Assembly (NCBI GenBank): GCA_019136395.1
Contig: JAGVUH010000529.1
Span: forward strand, 1-6,459
From: Gammaproteobacteria bacterium
GTDB taxonomy: Bacteria; Pseudomonadota; Gammaproteobacteria; Chromatiales; Chromatiaceae
Direction: 5' to 3'
DNA: 6,459 nt
The notes under the pieces were generated by a model, which worked only from the letters and a program-made list of their open reading frames with translations, did not search any database and had not been told where the DNA came from. The translations under genes were made by a program, and so were the position numbers. Positions 1-6,056 of the stretch are shown here, piece by piece; position 1 is the stretch's first letter, and every line of letters begins with the position of its first letter.

Positions 1-192
1 AGCCGCCAGGCGGCCCTCTACCGCCAGATCCAGGCCATCCTCCTGGCGGACCTGCCCTACATTCCGCTCTGGTACGAGGACCAGTTCTTCGCCGCCCGCC
101 GTGGTCTCCAGGGTTATCGCCTGGCCCCGGACGGCAATTACGATGCCCTGACGGGGGTCACCTGGCGCCACCCCGCCACCACCAGGGATTAG
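1..192 (+). CDS. ABC transporter substrate-binding protein, family 5 (C-terminal end only)
   Basis: This is the 3' end of a gene that enters from the left edge. Frame 1 is open from base 1 to a TAG at 190-192, giving 63 residues. The peptide contains ADLPYIPLWYED, then RRGLQGYRLAPDGNYDALTGV. This matches the C-terminal lobe of family 5 (DppA/OppA-like) periplasmic solute-binding proteins, where a 'DLPYIPLWYE...' strand and a 'GY...PDGNYD.L' segment close the protein. Such proteins bind oligopeptides, dipeptides or nickel complexes in the periplasm and deliver them to an ABC permease. The substrate cannot be told from this fragment, and the signal peptide and ligand pocket lie outside the window. 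The next gene, rppH, starts 115 bp downstream on the same strand and is functionally unrelated. No strong terminator follows the stop. Confidence 0.8.
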   Translation, partial: SRQAALYRQIQAILLADLPYIPLWYEDQFFAARRGLQGYRLAPDGNYDALTGVTWRHPATTRD

Positions 193-307
193 CGGTGGGG
201 TGCCGTCCCGAAACCCGGCGGCTTGACTTACCGCCCCCCCAACCCCACGGTTGCCCGAAGCATGAATTCCATGGAGAATTGATTCAACTTCAGCCAGGGT
301 AGCCACC

Positions 308-919
308 GTGATCGATCCGGAAGGTTTTCGCCCCAACGTGGGCATCATTCTGTGCAACGCCGAGCGTCAGCTCTTCTGGGGCCGGCGCGTAGGTCAGAAT
401 GCCTGGCAATTTCCCCAAGGCGGTATCCGCTCCGACGAGACCCCCCTGGACGCCATGTTCCGGGAACTGGAGGAGGAGGTCGGCCTGCTGCCCAACCAGG
501 TGACCGTCCTGGGCAGCACCCGTGGCTGGCTGCGTTACCGCCTGCCCAAGCGCTACATCCGCCACCATTGCGGTCCGATCTGCATCGGTCAGAAACAGCG
601 CTGGTTCCTGCTGCGGGTCGATTGCGGCGAGGATGCCTTCTGCCTCGATCGCAGTCGCAAACCCGAATTTGACGGCTGGCGCTGGGTGCGCTACTGGCAA
701 CCCCTGCGCGAAGTGGTCTATTTCAAGCGCCACGTCTACGAACAGGCCCTGGGCGAATTGCGGCCCCTGCTCTACCCCGAGGGCCTCAGTGACTGGTGCG
801 CGGGGACCGGGACCAAGTCCGGGACCGGGTCAGGATCAGGGCCGGGGGAGGTTGAGTCACTGACGTCCGGGCTCTGGATTTGTCCCCCCGCCCCGCGGCG
901 TTCCTTACAGCGGGGCTGA
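308..919 (+). CDS. rppH: RNA pyrophosphohydrolase RppH (Nudix hydrolase)
   Basis: RppH removes pyrophosphate from the 5' triphosphate end of mRNAs, which exposes them to RNase E-dependent decay in the cytoplasm. The 203-residue protein begins [17 protein letters not shown], the family's usual start. The Nudix box spans residues 38-60 with G38, E44, R52, E53, E56, E57 and G59 in the expected G-x5-E-x7-REUxEExGU spacing. Further RppH landmarks are the QFPQGG segment, [20 protein letters not shown] and [12 protein letters not shown]. The start is GTG at 308, preceded by an AGGG at 296-299; it gives the canonical N-terminus. After about residue 160 family similarity stops. A Gly/Thr/Ser-rich tail of about 40 residues follows, encoded by a hexanucleotide repeat, so the protein is somewhat longer than E. 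coli RppH (176 residues). The neighbour ptsP is a typical partner in gammaproteobacteria. Confidence 0.95.
   Translation: MIDPEGFRPNVGIILCNAERQLFWGRRVGQNAWQFPQGGIRSDETPLDAMFRELEEEVGLLPNQVTVLGSTRGWLRYRLPKRYIRHHCGPICIGQKQRWFLLRVDCGEDAFCLDRSRKPEFDGWRWVRYWQPLREVVYFKRHVYEQALGELRPLLYPEGLSDWCAGTGTKSGTGSGSGPGEVESLTSGLWICPPAPRRSLQRG
803..850 (+). repeat. Imperfect hexanucleotide tandem repeat inside rppH
   Basis: Eight consecutive 6-base units run in phase: GGGACC, GGGACC, AAGTCC, GGGACC, GGGTCA, GGATCA, GGGCCG, GGGGAG. The repeat is in frame with rppH from codon 166, so each unit encodes a Gly-Thr, Gly-Ser or similar dipeptide ([16 protein letters not shown]). Six is a multiple of three, so gain or loss of units changes only the tail length. 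It lies outside the Nudix fold and is probably neutral. Confidence 0.75.
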
Positions 920-953
920 CCGAACGCTGAACGCCGCGCCCCCTGAGCCGGGC

Positions 954-985
954 GTTGTTGTGGCCAAGTCGACAACCGTTTTTTT
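954..985 (+). terminator. Possible rho-independent terminator between rppH and ptsP
   Basis: Bases 954-960 (GTTGTTG) pair with 970-976 (CGACAAC), giving seven pairs including one G-T wobble and a 9-base loop. Two bases later comes a run of seven T (979-985). The stem is only moderately GC-rich and the T run is not directly adjacent, so strength is uncertain. If it works, it ends or attenuates the rppH transcript before ptsP. The rest of the 920-1101 gap shows no other convincing element. Confidence 0.4.
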
Positions 986-1101
986 CCGCCTGTTCCCTTT
1001 GACGTCGCCAGTCGGGAGCCACCTACCGGCAGTCCTACGGCGTTAATCTGACAGTACTTTCCGCCCTTACCCGGGGCCACCAGACGCTGGATGTAGTTTT
1101 C

Positions 1102-3366
1102 ATGCTGGAGCACTTACTTCGCATCGTTCAAGCGGTCAACGAGGCCCCGGATCTCGAGAAGGCCCTGGCGATCATCGTCCACAGCGTCAAGAAGGCGGTC
1201 GGCGCCGATGTCTGTTCCGTCTACCTCACCGATGTCGAGAAGCGCGAGCACGTCCTCCAGGCGACCGATGGCCTCAACCCCGGGGCGGTGGGGAAGGTGC
1301 GGCTGCCCCTCAACCGCGGCCTGATCGGCCTGGTCAGCGAACGCGCCGAGCCCGTCAACCTCGACGACGCCTCCACCCACCCCCGCTATCTCTTCATCAC
1401 TGAGACCGGCGAAAAGCGCTATCGCGGCTTTCTCGGGGCGCCCATCATCCAGAACCGCCGGGTGCTGGGGGTCCTGGTCCTGCGCAAGCGCGAGGCCCAG
1501 CGCTTCGGCGACGACGAGGTCACCCTGGTGATGACCATCGCCTCCCAGCTCGCCGGGGCCATCACCCATGCCAAGGCCAGTGGGGAGCTGGCCCGTCTCC
1601 AGGGCACGGAAGACCTTCCCAGCCGTTTTCTCCAGGGCCTGGCCGCTTCCCCGGGCATCGCCATCGGCACGGTGGTGGTCATCTATCCCCAGGCCGACCT
1701 GGAGGCGGTCCCCGACCGGGTGGCCAAGGACCCCGTCCAGGAGGAGGCGGACTTCCGCGCCGCCATCGCCGCCGTGGTCGGGGAGGTCGATCTGCTCGCC
1801 AGCCGCACCGGACGGACCCTGAAACCCGAGGATCGCGCCCTCTTCGATGCCTGGCGCCTCATGCTGGAGAGCGACACCCTGCTCGATGGCACGGTCGCGC
1901 TGATCCGGCGCGGCCAATGGGCCCCCGCCGCCCTGCGGGACGTCATCGCCGATCACGCCCGGGTCTTCGAGGCCATGGATGACCCCTACCTGCGGGAGCG
2001 CGCATCGGATGTCCGCGATCTCGGGCGGCGCATCCTCATGCGCCTGCAGAACGTCGAGCCCAAGACCCCGGAGTATGGCCCCGAGACCGTGCTGGTGGGG
2101 GAGGAGATCAGCGCCATCCAACTGGCCGCCGTCCCGGCCCAGTGCCTGGCCGGCGTGGTGTCCACCACGGGCTCCAGTTTTTCCCACGCGGCCATCCTCG
2201 CCCGCGGCCTGGGGGTGCCCGTGGTCATGGGCGTGGCCGATCTCCCGGTGGGGCGTCTGGAGGGCAGGGAGGTGGTGGTCGACGGCTACCGCGGCCGCGT
2301 CCATCTGGCCCCGGGGCCCGTGGTCCGGGCCGAGTACCAGCGCCTGCGCGACGACGACCGCGCCCTGACCGATGAGCTCGAAGGCATCCGCCCCCTGCCG
2401 TCCGAGACCCTCGACGGCTACACGGTGCCCCTGTTCCTCAACGCCGGCCTGGTCTCCGAGTCCCGGCCCCTGAGTAACGAGCAGTCCGATGGGATCGGCC
2501 TCTACCGCACCGAACTGCCCTTCCTGGTGCGCGACCGGTTTCCCGGGGAGTCCTCCCAGTACCACAATTATCGCGAGGTGCTGGAGACCTTCCACCCGCG
2601 ACCGGTGACCATCCGCACCCTGGATATCGGCGGCGACAAGCCCTTGCCTTATTTCCCCATCGAGGAATCCAACCCCTTCCTCGGCTGGCGCGGCATCCGC
2701 ATCACCCTGGACCATCCGGACATCTTTCTCACCCAGTTGCGGGCCATGCTGCGCGCCAACCAGGGCCTGGGTAACCTCCAGATCCTGCTGCCCATGATCA
2801 GCTCGATGGGGGAGCTCAACGAGGCCAAGAAGCTGATCCGCCGTGCCCGGGACGAACTGCTGGAGGAGGGGCTGGAGATCCAGTTGCCGCCCATCGGCAT
2901 CATGATCGAGGTCCCCGCCGCGGTCTATCAGGTCGAGGCCCTGGCGCAACGGGTCGACTTCCTCTCCGTGGGCACCAACGACCTTACCCAGTACCTGCTG
3001 GCCGTCGACCGCAATAACTCCCACGTCGCCAAGCTCTACGACGAGCTGCATCCCGCCGTGCTGCGCGCCCTGGAACTGGTGGTGGCCGGCGCCCGCGTCC
3101 ACCGCCGCGAGGTGAGCATCTGCGGCGAGATGGCCGGCAACCCCCTGGCCGTGCCGCTCCTCATCGGCATGGGCGTCCACGCCCTGAGCATGAGCGCCGG
3201 CAGCCTGGTGCGCGTCAAGTGGGTGGTGCGCAACTTCAGCCGCGCCAAGGCCCGGGAATTGCTGGAAAGCGCCCGTCAGTGCGAGGACGCCGGGTGTGTG
3301 CGCCGCCTCATGACCGAGGCCCTGGAAGAGGCCGGCCTGATCGGGCTGGTGCGGCCGGGAAAATGA
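1102..3366 (+). CDS. ptsP: Phosphoenolpyruvate-protein phosphotransferase PtsP (Enzyme I-Ntr, GAF-fused)
   Basis: This is Enzyme I of the nitrogen-related phosphotransferase system. It autophosphorylates from PEP and passes the phosphate to the HPr-like protein NPr, which then phosphorylates EIIA-Ntr in the cytoplasm. The 754-residue length is typical. An N-terminal GAF sensor domain occupies roughly residues 15-155. The Enzyme I N-terminal domain starts near 177 (GLAASPGIAIG). The mobile phospho-histidine domain carries the active His362 in SSFSHAAILARGLGVP. The PEP-binding barrel runs from about 425 and shows GLYRTE (Arg469), RTLDIGGDKPLPY (505-517), NPFLGWRGIR (524-533), the metal ligand Glu603 in IEVPAAV, GTNDLTQY with Asp627, and the catalytic Cys674 in ICGEMAGNP. 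All key residues are present, so it should be active. The ATG at 1102 gives the normal MLEHLLRIVQAVNEA start, although the Shine-Dalgarno is weak (GGATG, 1089-1093). Its partners ptsO and ptsN are not in the window. Confidence 0.96.
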   Translation: MLEHLLRIVQAVNEAPDLEKALAIIVHSVKKAVGADVCSVYLTDVEKREHVLQATDGLNPGAVGKVRLPLNRGLIGLVSERAEPVNLDDASTHPRYLFITETGEKRYRGFLGAPIIQNRRVLGVLVLRKREAQRFGDDEVTLVMTIASQLAGAITHAKASGELARLQGTEDLPSRFLQGLAASPGIAIGTVVVIYPQADLEAVPDRVAKDPVQEEADFRAAIAAVVGEVDLLASRTGRTLKPEDRALFDAWRLMLESDTLLDGTVALIRRGQWAPAALRDVIADHARVFEAMDDPYLRERASDVRDLGRRILMRLQNVEPKTPEYGPETVLVGEEISAIQLAAVPAQCLAGVVSTTGSSFSHAAILARGLGVPVVMGVADLPVGRLEGREVVVDGYRGRVHLAPGPVVRAEYQRLRDDDRALTDELEGIRPLPSETLDGYTVPLFLNAGLVSESRPLSNEQSDGIGLYRTELPFLVRDRFPGESSQYHNYREVLETFHPRPVTIRTLDIGGDKPLPYFPIEESNPFLGWRGIRITLDHPDIFLTQLRAMLRANQGLGNLQILLPMISSMGELNEAKKLIRRARDELLEEGLEIQLPPIGIMIEVPAAVYQVEALAQRVDFLSVGTNDLTQYLLAVDRNNSHVAKLYDELHPAVLRALELVVAGARVHRREVSICGEMAGNPLAVPLLIGMGVHALSMSAGSLVRVKWVVRNFSRAKARELLESARQCEDAGCVRRLMTEALEEAGLIGLVRPGK

Positions 3367-3390
3367 GACCTGGGTGCCGTCCGGGCGGCG

Positions 3391-3492
3391 TTCGCCGGCA
3401 TTGGCGTTGGCGTGGCTGTAGCAGCCGCACACATTGCCTAGGACATAGCCATAGTCGCCGCTATCCCCATAGCCCTACTCGCCTTTGCCGTT
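3391..3492. repeat. Degenerate hexanucleotide repeat in the ptsP-dcd gap
   Basis: The gap can be read as phased 6-base units: from 3397 GGCATT, GGCGTT, GGCGTG, then decayed units, then from 3445 ATAGCC, ATAGTC, and later ATAGCC at 3469 and GCCTTT, GCCGTT at the end. Units are imperfect but the period is visible. In the frame shared by ptsP and dcd it reads as a hydrophobic Gly/Ala/Val/Ile-rich string broken by a TAG at 3439-3441. No ATG opens it, so I do not call a gene. A 7-bp hairpin (3412-3418 with 3422-3428) has no T tract after it and is not a convincing terminator. Confidence 0.4.
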
Positions 3493-3516
3493 CCCACCTA
3501 TTGTTGTCGCCTGTCC

Positions 3517-3531
3517 GGAGTGAGTCCCATG
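3517..3531 (+). promoter_or_regulatory. Ribosome binding site and start codon of dcd
   Basis: A GGAG at 3517-3520 lies 8 bases before the ATG at 3529. An in-frame GTG at 3520 would overlap this GGAG and leave no Shine-Dalgarno, so the ATG is preferred. It also gives the family N-terminus [12 protein letters not shown]. Confidence 0.7.
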
Positions 3532-4098
3532 GCCATCAAATCTGACCGATGGATCCGTCGCATGGTGGCGGAAATGGCCATGATCGAGCCCTTCGAGCCC
3601 GGTCAGGTGCGGGAATCGGCCGCCGGCGACCGCCTCATCTCCTATGGCACCTCCAGCTACGGCTACGACATCCGCTGCGCCGACGAATTCAAGATCTTCA
3701 CCAACATCAACTCCGCCATCGTCGATCCCAAGAACTTCGACGCCAACAGCTTCGTCGACCTCAAGTCCGACGTCTGCATCATCCCCCCCAACTCCTTCGC
3801 CCTGGCCCGCACCGTGGAGTTCCTGCGCATCCCCCGCGACGTCCTGGTCGTCTGCCTAGGCAAGAGCACCTACGCCCGCTGCGGCATCATCGTCAACGTC
3901 ACCCCCCTGGAGCCGGAGTGGGAGGGTCACGTCACCCTGGAGTTTTCCAACACCACCCCCCTGCCGGCGAAGATTTACGCCAACGAAGGCGTGGCCCAGA
4001 TCCTCTTCTTCGCCTCCGACGAGGGCTGCGAGACCTCCTACCGCGACCGCGGCGGTAAGTATCAGGGCCAGCGCGGCGTCACCCTGCCCCGGCCCTGA
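3529..4098 (+). CDS. dcd: dCTP deaminase
   Basis: The enzyme deaminates dCTP to dUTP, which a separate dUTPase then turns into dUMP for thymidylate synthesis; it acts as a cytoplasmic homotrimer. The product is 189 residues, the usual size. It starts [12 protein letters not shown] and contains [18 protein letters not shown], then the signature [20 protein letters not shown] followed by [12 protein letters not shown]. Glu138 in the VTLEFSN strand sits at the position of the catalytic glutamate of E. coli Dcd (E138), and Ser113 and Arg117 in KSTYAR are the conserved nucleotide-site residues of the family. The C-terminal ILFF and the [14 protein letters not shown] tail are also standard, so the gene is intact. 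It starts 162 bp after ptsP on the same strand and could be read from the ptsP transcript or from its own promoter, which I could not identify. The next gene is a tRNA with its own promoter. Confidence 0.96.
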   Translation: MAIKSDRWIRRMVAEMAMIEPFEPGQVRESAAGDRLISYGTSSYGYDIRCADEFKIFTNINSAIVDPKNFDANSFVDLKSDVCIIPPNSFALARTVEFLRIPRDVLVVCLGKSTYARCGIIVNVTPLEPEWEGHVTLEFSNTTPLPAKIYANEGVAQILFFASDEGCETSYRDRGGKYQGQRGVTLPRP

Positions 4099-4104
4099 GC
4101 GGGC

Positions 4105-4124
4105 AAGGCCAGAATTCGGGCCTT
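4105..4124 (+). terminator. Hairpin after dcd, weak terminator candidate
   Basis: AAGGCC (4105-4110) pairs perfectly with GGCCTT (4119-4124) around an 8-base loop, 6 bases after the dcd stop. There is no T run behind it, so it may be an mRNA 3'-end stabilising hairpin or a weak terminator. Confidence 0.35.
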
Positions 4125-4143
4125 CATCGGGGTGTCATCGGGG

Positions 4144-4172
4144 TTTATCTGAAGTGGGCGCTCGACTATAAT
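4144..4172 (+). promoter_or_regulatory. Probable sigma-70 promoter of the tRNA-Lys locus
   Basis: A perfect -10 box TATAAT lies at 4167-4172. The best -35 at a 17-base spacing is TTTATC (4144-4149), three of six matches to TTGACA, so the promoter leans on its -10. A GC-rich discriminator (CCGCCCC, 4174-4180) follows, as is common at stringently controlled stable-RNA promoters. The mature tRNA starts about 100 bases downstream, which leaves an unusually long leader filled by a tRNA-like relic. Confidence 0.65.
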
Positions 4173-4187
4173 TCCGCCCCTTCAGTG

Positions 4188-4263
4188 CCTCGGCTCCGTC
4201 ACTAGGACACTCGGATCATCTGACTTTTAATCAGGTGGTCATCGTGTATCGAAGTCGCCGGGA
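4188..4263 (+). pseudogene. tRNA-Lys-like relic with an exact copy of the anticodon arm
   Basis: Bases 4217-4240 are identical over 24 nt to 4302-4325 of the intact tRNA-Lys downstream, at an offset of 85. The block covers the anticodon stem, the TTT anticodon loop and the variable region. Around it some tRNA form survives. CTCGGC (4189-4194) can pair with GCCGGG (4257-4262) like an acceptor stem, with one wobble, and TCCG (4195-4198) pairs with CGGA (4212-4215) like a D stem with an oversized 13-base loop. Weak similarity continues into the T-arm region (TCGAAGTCGC against TCGAGTCGC), but no T stem forms and no CCA follows. It is most simply a decayed tandem tRNA-Lys copy. The alternative is an attachment-site remnant left by integrase activity. 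It is unlikely to act as a tRNA. Confidence 0.55.
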
Positions 4264-4277
4264 ACGCAGCAGTTTTC

Positions 4278-4353
4278 GCGCCCTTAGCTCAGTCGGTAGA
4301 GCATCTGACTTTTAATCAGGTGGTCGTGCGTTCGAGTCGCACAGGGCGCACCA
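4278..4353 (+). tRNA. tRNA-Lys (anticodon TTT)
   Basis: The 76 bases fold as a complete cloverleaf with encoded CCA. The acceptor GCGCCCT (4278-4284) pairs with AGGGCGC (4343-4349), followed by discriminator A4350 and CCA (4351-4353). The D arm is GCTC...GAGC. The anticodon stem TCTGA/TCAGG encloses loop CTTTTAA with anticodon TTT at 4311-4313. The T arm is GTGCG, loop TTCGAGT, CGCAC. It reads AAA/AAG lysine codons. Its 3' end is 22 bp from the stop codon of a tyrosine integrase, so it is the likely integration target. Confidence 0.95.
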
Positions 4354-4368
4354 TCTTTTCAATAGCTT

Positions 4369-4395
4369 GGCCGCTTTATGCGGCCTTTTCTTTTT
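4369..4395 (+). terminator. Rho-independent terminator of tRNA-Lys
   Basis: GGCCGC (4369-4374) pairs perfectly with GCGGCC (4380-4385) around loop TTTAT, followed directly by the T-rich tract TTTTCTTTTT (4386-4395). It is strong for + strand transcription starting at the tRNA. The downstream half of the stem and the T tract also encode the last residues of the integrase on the - strand (KEKAA), and the integrase stop codon (4376-4378) lies in the loop. On the - strand no T run follows the stem, so it is weaker for the integrase transcript. Confidence 0.9.
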
Positions 4396-5467
4396 CAGGT
4401 GTGCCGGAAAGTGTGCGAACCGGTTCCACCAGGGTCAGCGGCGTCTCGATCCGTGAGGCATGGACAGACAGGTGTTCCGGGGCCAAATGGGCGTAGCGCT
4501 GCACCATCGTCGGGGATTGCCAGCCGCCCAACTCCTGCAGGACATGCAGCGGCGTCCCGGCCTGCACATGCCAACTGGCCCTGGTGTGCCGCAGATCGTG
4601 CCAGCGGAAATCCTTGATGCCGGCCCGCTCCAGCGCATGGTGCCAGGCGGTCGAGTTGGCGCTGTCGATGGGTGTCCAGATCGTCCCGCCGTCCCGTGGC
4701 AGGGGATAACAGAACACCCGCCGTGGATGCCGGCCCTGTTGTTCGCGCAACACCAGCACGGCGTCCCGATTGAGCGGCACGCCCAGGGCGGTGCGCGTCT
4801 TGATCTGGTCGGGATGCACCCAGGCCACCCGCCGCTCCAGATCGACCTGCGACCACTCCAGCCCGGTGACGTTACGCTCCCGCAGGCCGGTGGCCAGGCT
4901 GAAGCGCACCAGGGCCGCCAAATGAGGCGGACACTGGGCAATCAGCGCCTCCGCCTCCTGATGGGTCAGCCAGCGTATACGCTTCTTCGGCTCGGGCAAC
5001 AGACGCACTGCCGGGGCCTTGTCCAGCCATTCCCACTCCGTGGCCGCCCGGCGTAGCACCGACCGCAGCAAGGCCAGCATGCGGTTGATGGCGGCGTTGC
5101 TGTAAGGCTTGCCATGCCGGGAAGGCTCTTGTTTGCGGGCCAACACCAAACGGTCAATCAGCGCCTTGTCAATTTCGTCCAGGTGCTTGTCCTTAAGATG
5201 CGGGTCAAGCCAACGCAAATGGATCAAGTCGTTAATGTGCGAAGCCTTGTGGTCGGTCTCCGCGACCCAGCGCACCACGGCTTCCTGCCAGGTGTGGCGG
5301 GGCTTCTCGCCCAGCCGCACGACCCGCCACAGTTCCGTTTTCAGGCGGGCTTCGTACTCCTCCGCAGCTTGCTTGTTTGTCGTGCCAGTGCTGCGGCGTA
5401 CTTCTGTGCCGTCTGGTGGGGTGAAGCGACACCACCAGAAGCGGCTTTTTGAACGACGGTAGAGCAT
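4376..5467 (-). CDS. Tyrosine-type site-specific integrase
   Basis: This 363-residue protein belongs to the phage-integrase family, which inserts and excises mobile elements through a covalent 3'-phosphotyrosine. The N-terminal 55 or so residues (FWWCRFTPPDGTEVRRSTGT) resemble an arm-type DNA-binding domain, about 57-160 form the core-binding helices, and about 165-335 the catalytic domain. The catalytic set is present: Arg196 in ATGLRERN, Lys223 in QIKTRTALGVPL, His290 and Arg293 in WHDLRHTRAS, Trp316 in LGGWQSPT (the His/Trp position), and nucleophile Tyr325 in QRYAHL. The protein appears complete and functional. The ATG at 5467 is supported by a perfect AAGGAG (5475-5480). It ends 22 bp from the 3' end of tRNA-Lys and converges with it, as is usual for tRNA-integrated islands. 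Behind its start there is no promoter region of its own, only the WYL gene fragment. Confidence 0.93.
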   Translation of the reverse strand: MLYRRSKSRFWWCRFTPPDGTEVRRSTGTTNKQAAEEYEARLKTELWRVVRLGEKPRHTWQEAVVRWVAETDHKASHINDLIHLRWLDPHLKDKHLDEIDKALIDRLVLARKQEPSRHGKPYSNAAINRMLALLRSVLRRAATEWEWLDKAPAVRLLPEPKKRIRWLTHQEAEALIAQCPPHLAALVRFSLATGLRERNVTGLEWSQVDLERRVAWVHPDQIKTRTALGVPLNRDAVLVLREQQGRHPRRVFCYPLPRDGGTIWTPIDSANSTAWHHALERAGIKDFRWHDLRHTRASWHVQAGTPLHVLQELGGWQSPTMVQRYAHLAPEHLSVHASRIETPLTLVEPVRTLSGTPEKEKAA

Positions 5468-5978
5468 GAATCATCTCCTTGCCCTGATCCACCCCCAGGC
5501 CATGGTCCATCGGGGGCCAACACCCTACCTGTTCGCCCTGAAGAACGACGAGACCGAGCCGGTGCGCACCTATGCCCTGCACCGCATGATCCGGGCGCGG
5601 GCGCGGTTGGGAGAGCCAGGGCGCAAGGCCGCCGGCTTTAACCTCGACCAGGCGATCGCCAGCGGCCAGGTCGATTTCGGCCGGGGCAAGGTGATCGACC
5701 TGGAGCTACGGGTGCGGGGCTACGCGGTCGAGGTGCTGCGGGTCTGCCCCATCACCCCGGCGCAGCGCATCGAGGACGAACCGGCGGACTCGCCCTTTCT
5801 GGCGCGGGTGCGGGTCCAGGTGCCGGAGACCGGCGCCCTGTTGCGCTGGCTGCTGGGTTTGGGGGATAACGTCGAGGTGGTGGCCCCGGCCGGGCTGCGC
5901 CTGGTCATGCGCGAGCAGATGGCGAAGGCAATGCGGCATTATGACGAGGCGGATGGTTTGGGGGTGGCCGCCGGGTAG
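5466..5978 (+). pseudogene. WYL-domain transcriptional regulator, 5'-truncated
   Basis: The open frame of 170 codons reads as the C-terminal half of a WYL-domain protein. From residue 8, IHPQAMVHRGPTPYLFALKND.. followed by VRTYALHRM corresponds to the central WYL strands, with PYL at the eponymous position. Then come FNLDQAIASG.VDFG, the LELRVRGYAVEVLR strand and the C-terminal WCX-like part (PETGALLRWLLGLGDNVEVVAPAGLR, then MREQMAKAMRHYD). A full regulator also carries about 100 or more N-terminal residues with a winged helix-turn-helix. Here the frame is closed by TAG at 5460-5462 and the space upstream is occupied by the integrase on the other strand, so the DNA-binding part is missing. 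WYL proteins bind ligands or nucleic acid through this domain and often regulate defence or DNA-repair genes. The ATG at 5466 has no clear Shine-Dalgarno, so this is probably a remnant. A stand-alone WYL protein is possible but less likely. Confidence 0.65.
5475..5480 (-). promoter_or_regulatory. Ribosome binding site of the integrase
   Basis: On the - strand AAGGAG lies 7 bases before the ATG at 5467, which fixes the integrase start. On the + strand the same bases are codons 4 and 5 of the truncated WYL reading frame. Confidence 0.8.
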
Positions 5979-6018
5979 GCCGGAGTATGAGAGTGGCAAC
6001 GCCCCTTGGTGCGGGGGA

Positions 6019-6042
6019 CCCTTTACCGCCGCACGGAAAGGG
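6019..6042. terminator. Hairpin between convergent WYL fragment and Rpn gene
   Basis: CCCTTT (6019-6024) pairs with AAAGGG (6037-6042), and CCG (6026-6028) with CGG (6034-6036), with one bulged A and a 5-base loop. It sits between two convergent stops, where a bidirectional terminator is expected. There is no T run on either side, so this is only a candidate. The rest of 5979-6056 shows nothing else. Confidence 0.35.
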
Positions 6043-6056
6043 AGCGGAGGGCTGGC

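Noticed and set aside
223..280. TTGACT (223-228) or TTGCCC (251-256) as -35 of an rppH promoter
   Set aside because: TTGACT has no plausible -10 at 16-18 bases. TTGCCC pairs only with a weak GAGAAT (274-279). Neither is strong enough to list.
290..733. - strand open frame opposite rppH
   Set aside because: It overlaps the intact Nudix coding region entirely and shows no domain or Shine-Dalgarno support.
999..1027. TTGACG as -35 of a ptsP promoter
   Set aside because: The sequence at the -10 position (CCTACC) is a poor match, and no better candidate lies nearby.
3412..3428. Hairpin after ptsP as terminator
   Set aside because: A 7-bp stem with a 3-base loop is present but no T tract follows, and it lies inside a low-complexity repeat that forms hairpins by chance.
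1114..3432. Open frame of 772 codons on the - strand opposite ptsP
   Set aside because: It is an antisense shadow of a GC-rich gene whose third codon positions avoid stops. Its translation is rich in Gly, His, Gln, Asp and Ala without any recognisable domain, while the + strand encodes full-length PtsP with all catalytic residues.
3520..3522. GTG as an alternative dcd start
   Set aside because: It overlaps the GGAG ribosome binding site used by the ATG at 3529 and adds three residues not needed for the family N-terminus.
4460..5056. + strand open frame opposite the integrase
   Set aside because: It lies entirely within the integrase gene, which has all catalytic residues and a perfect ribosome binding site. 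The + strand frame has no recognisable features.
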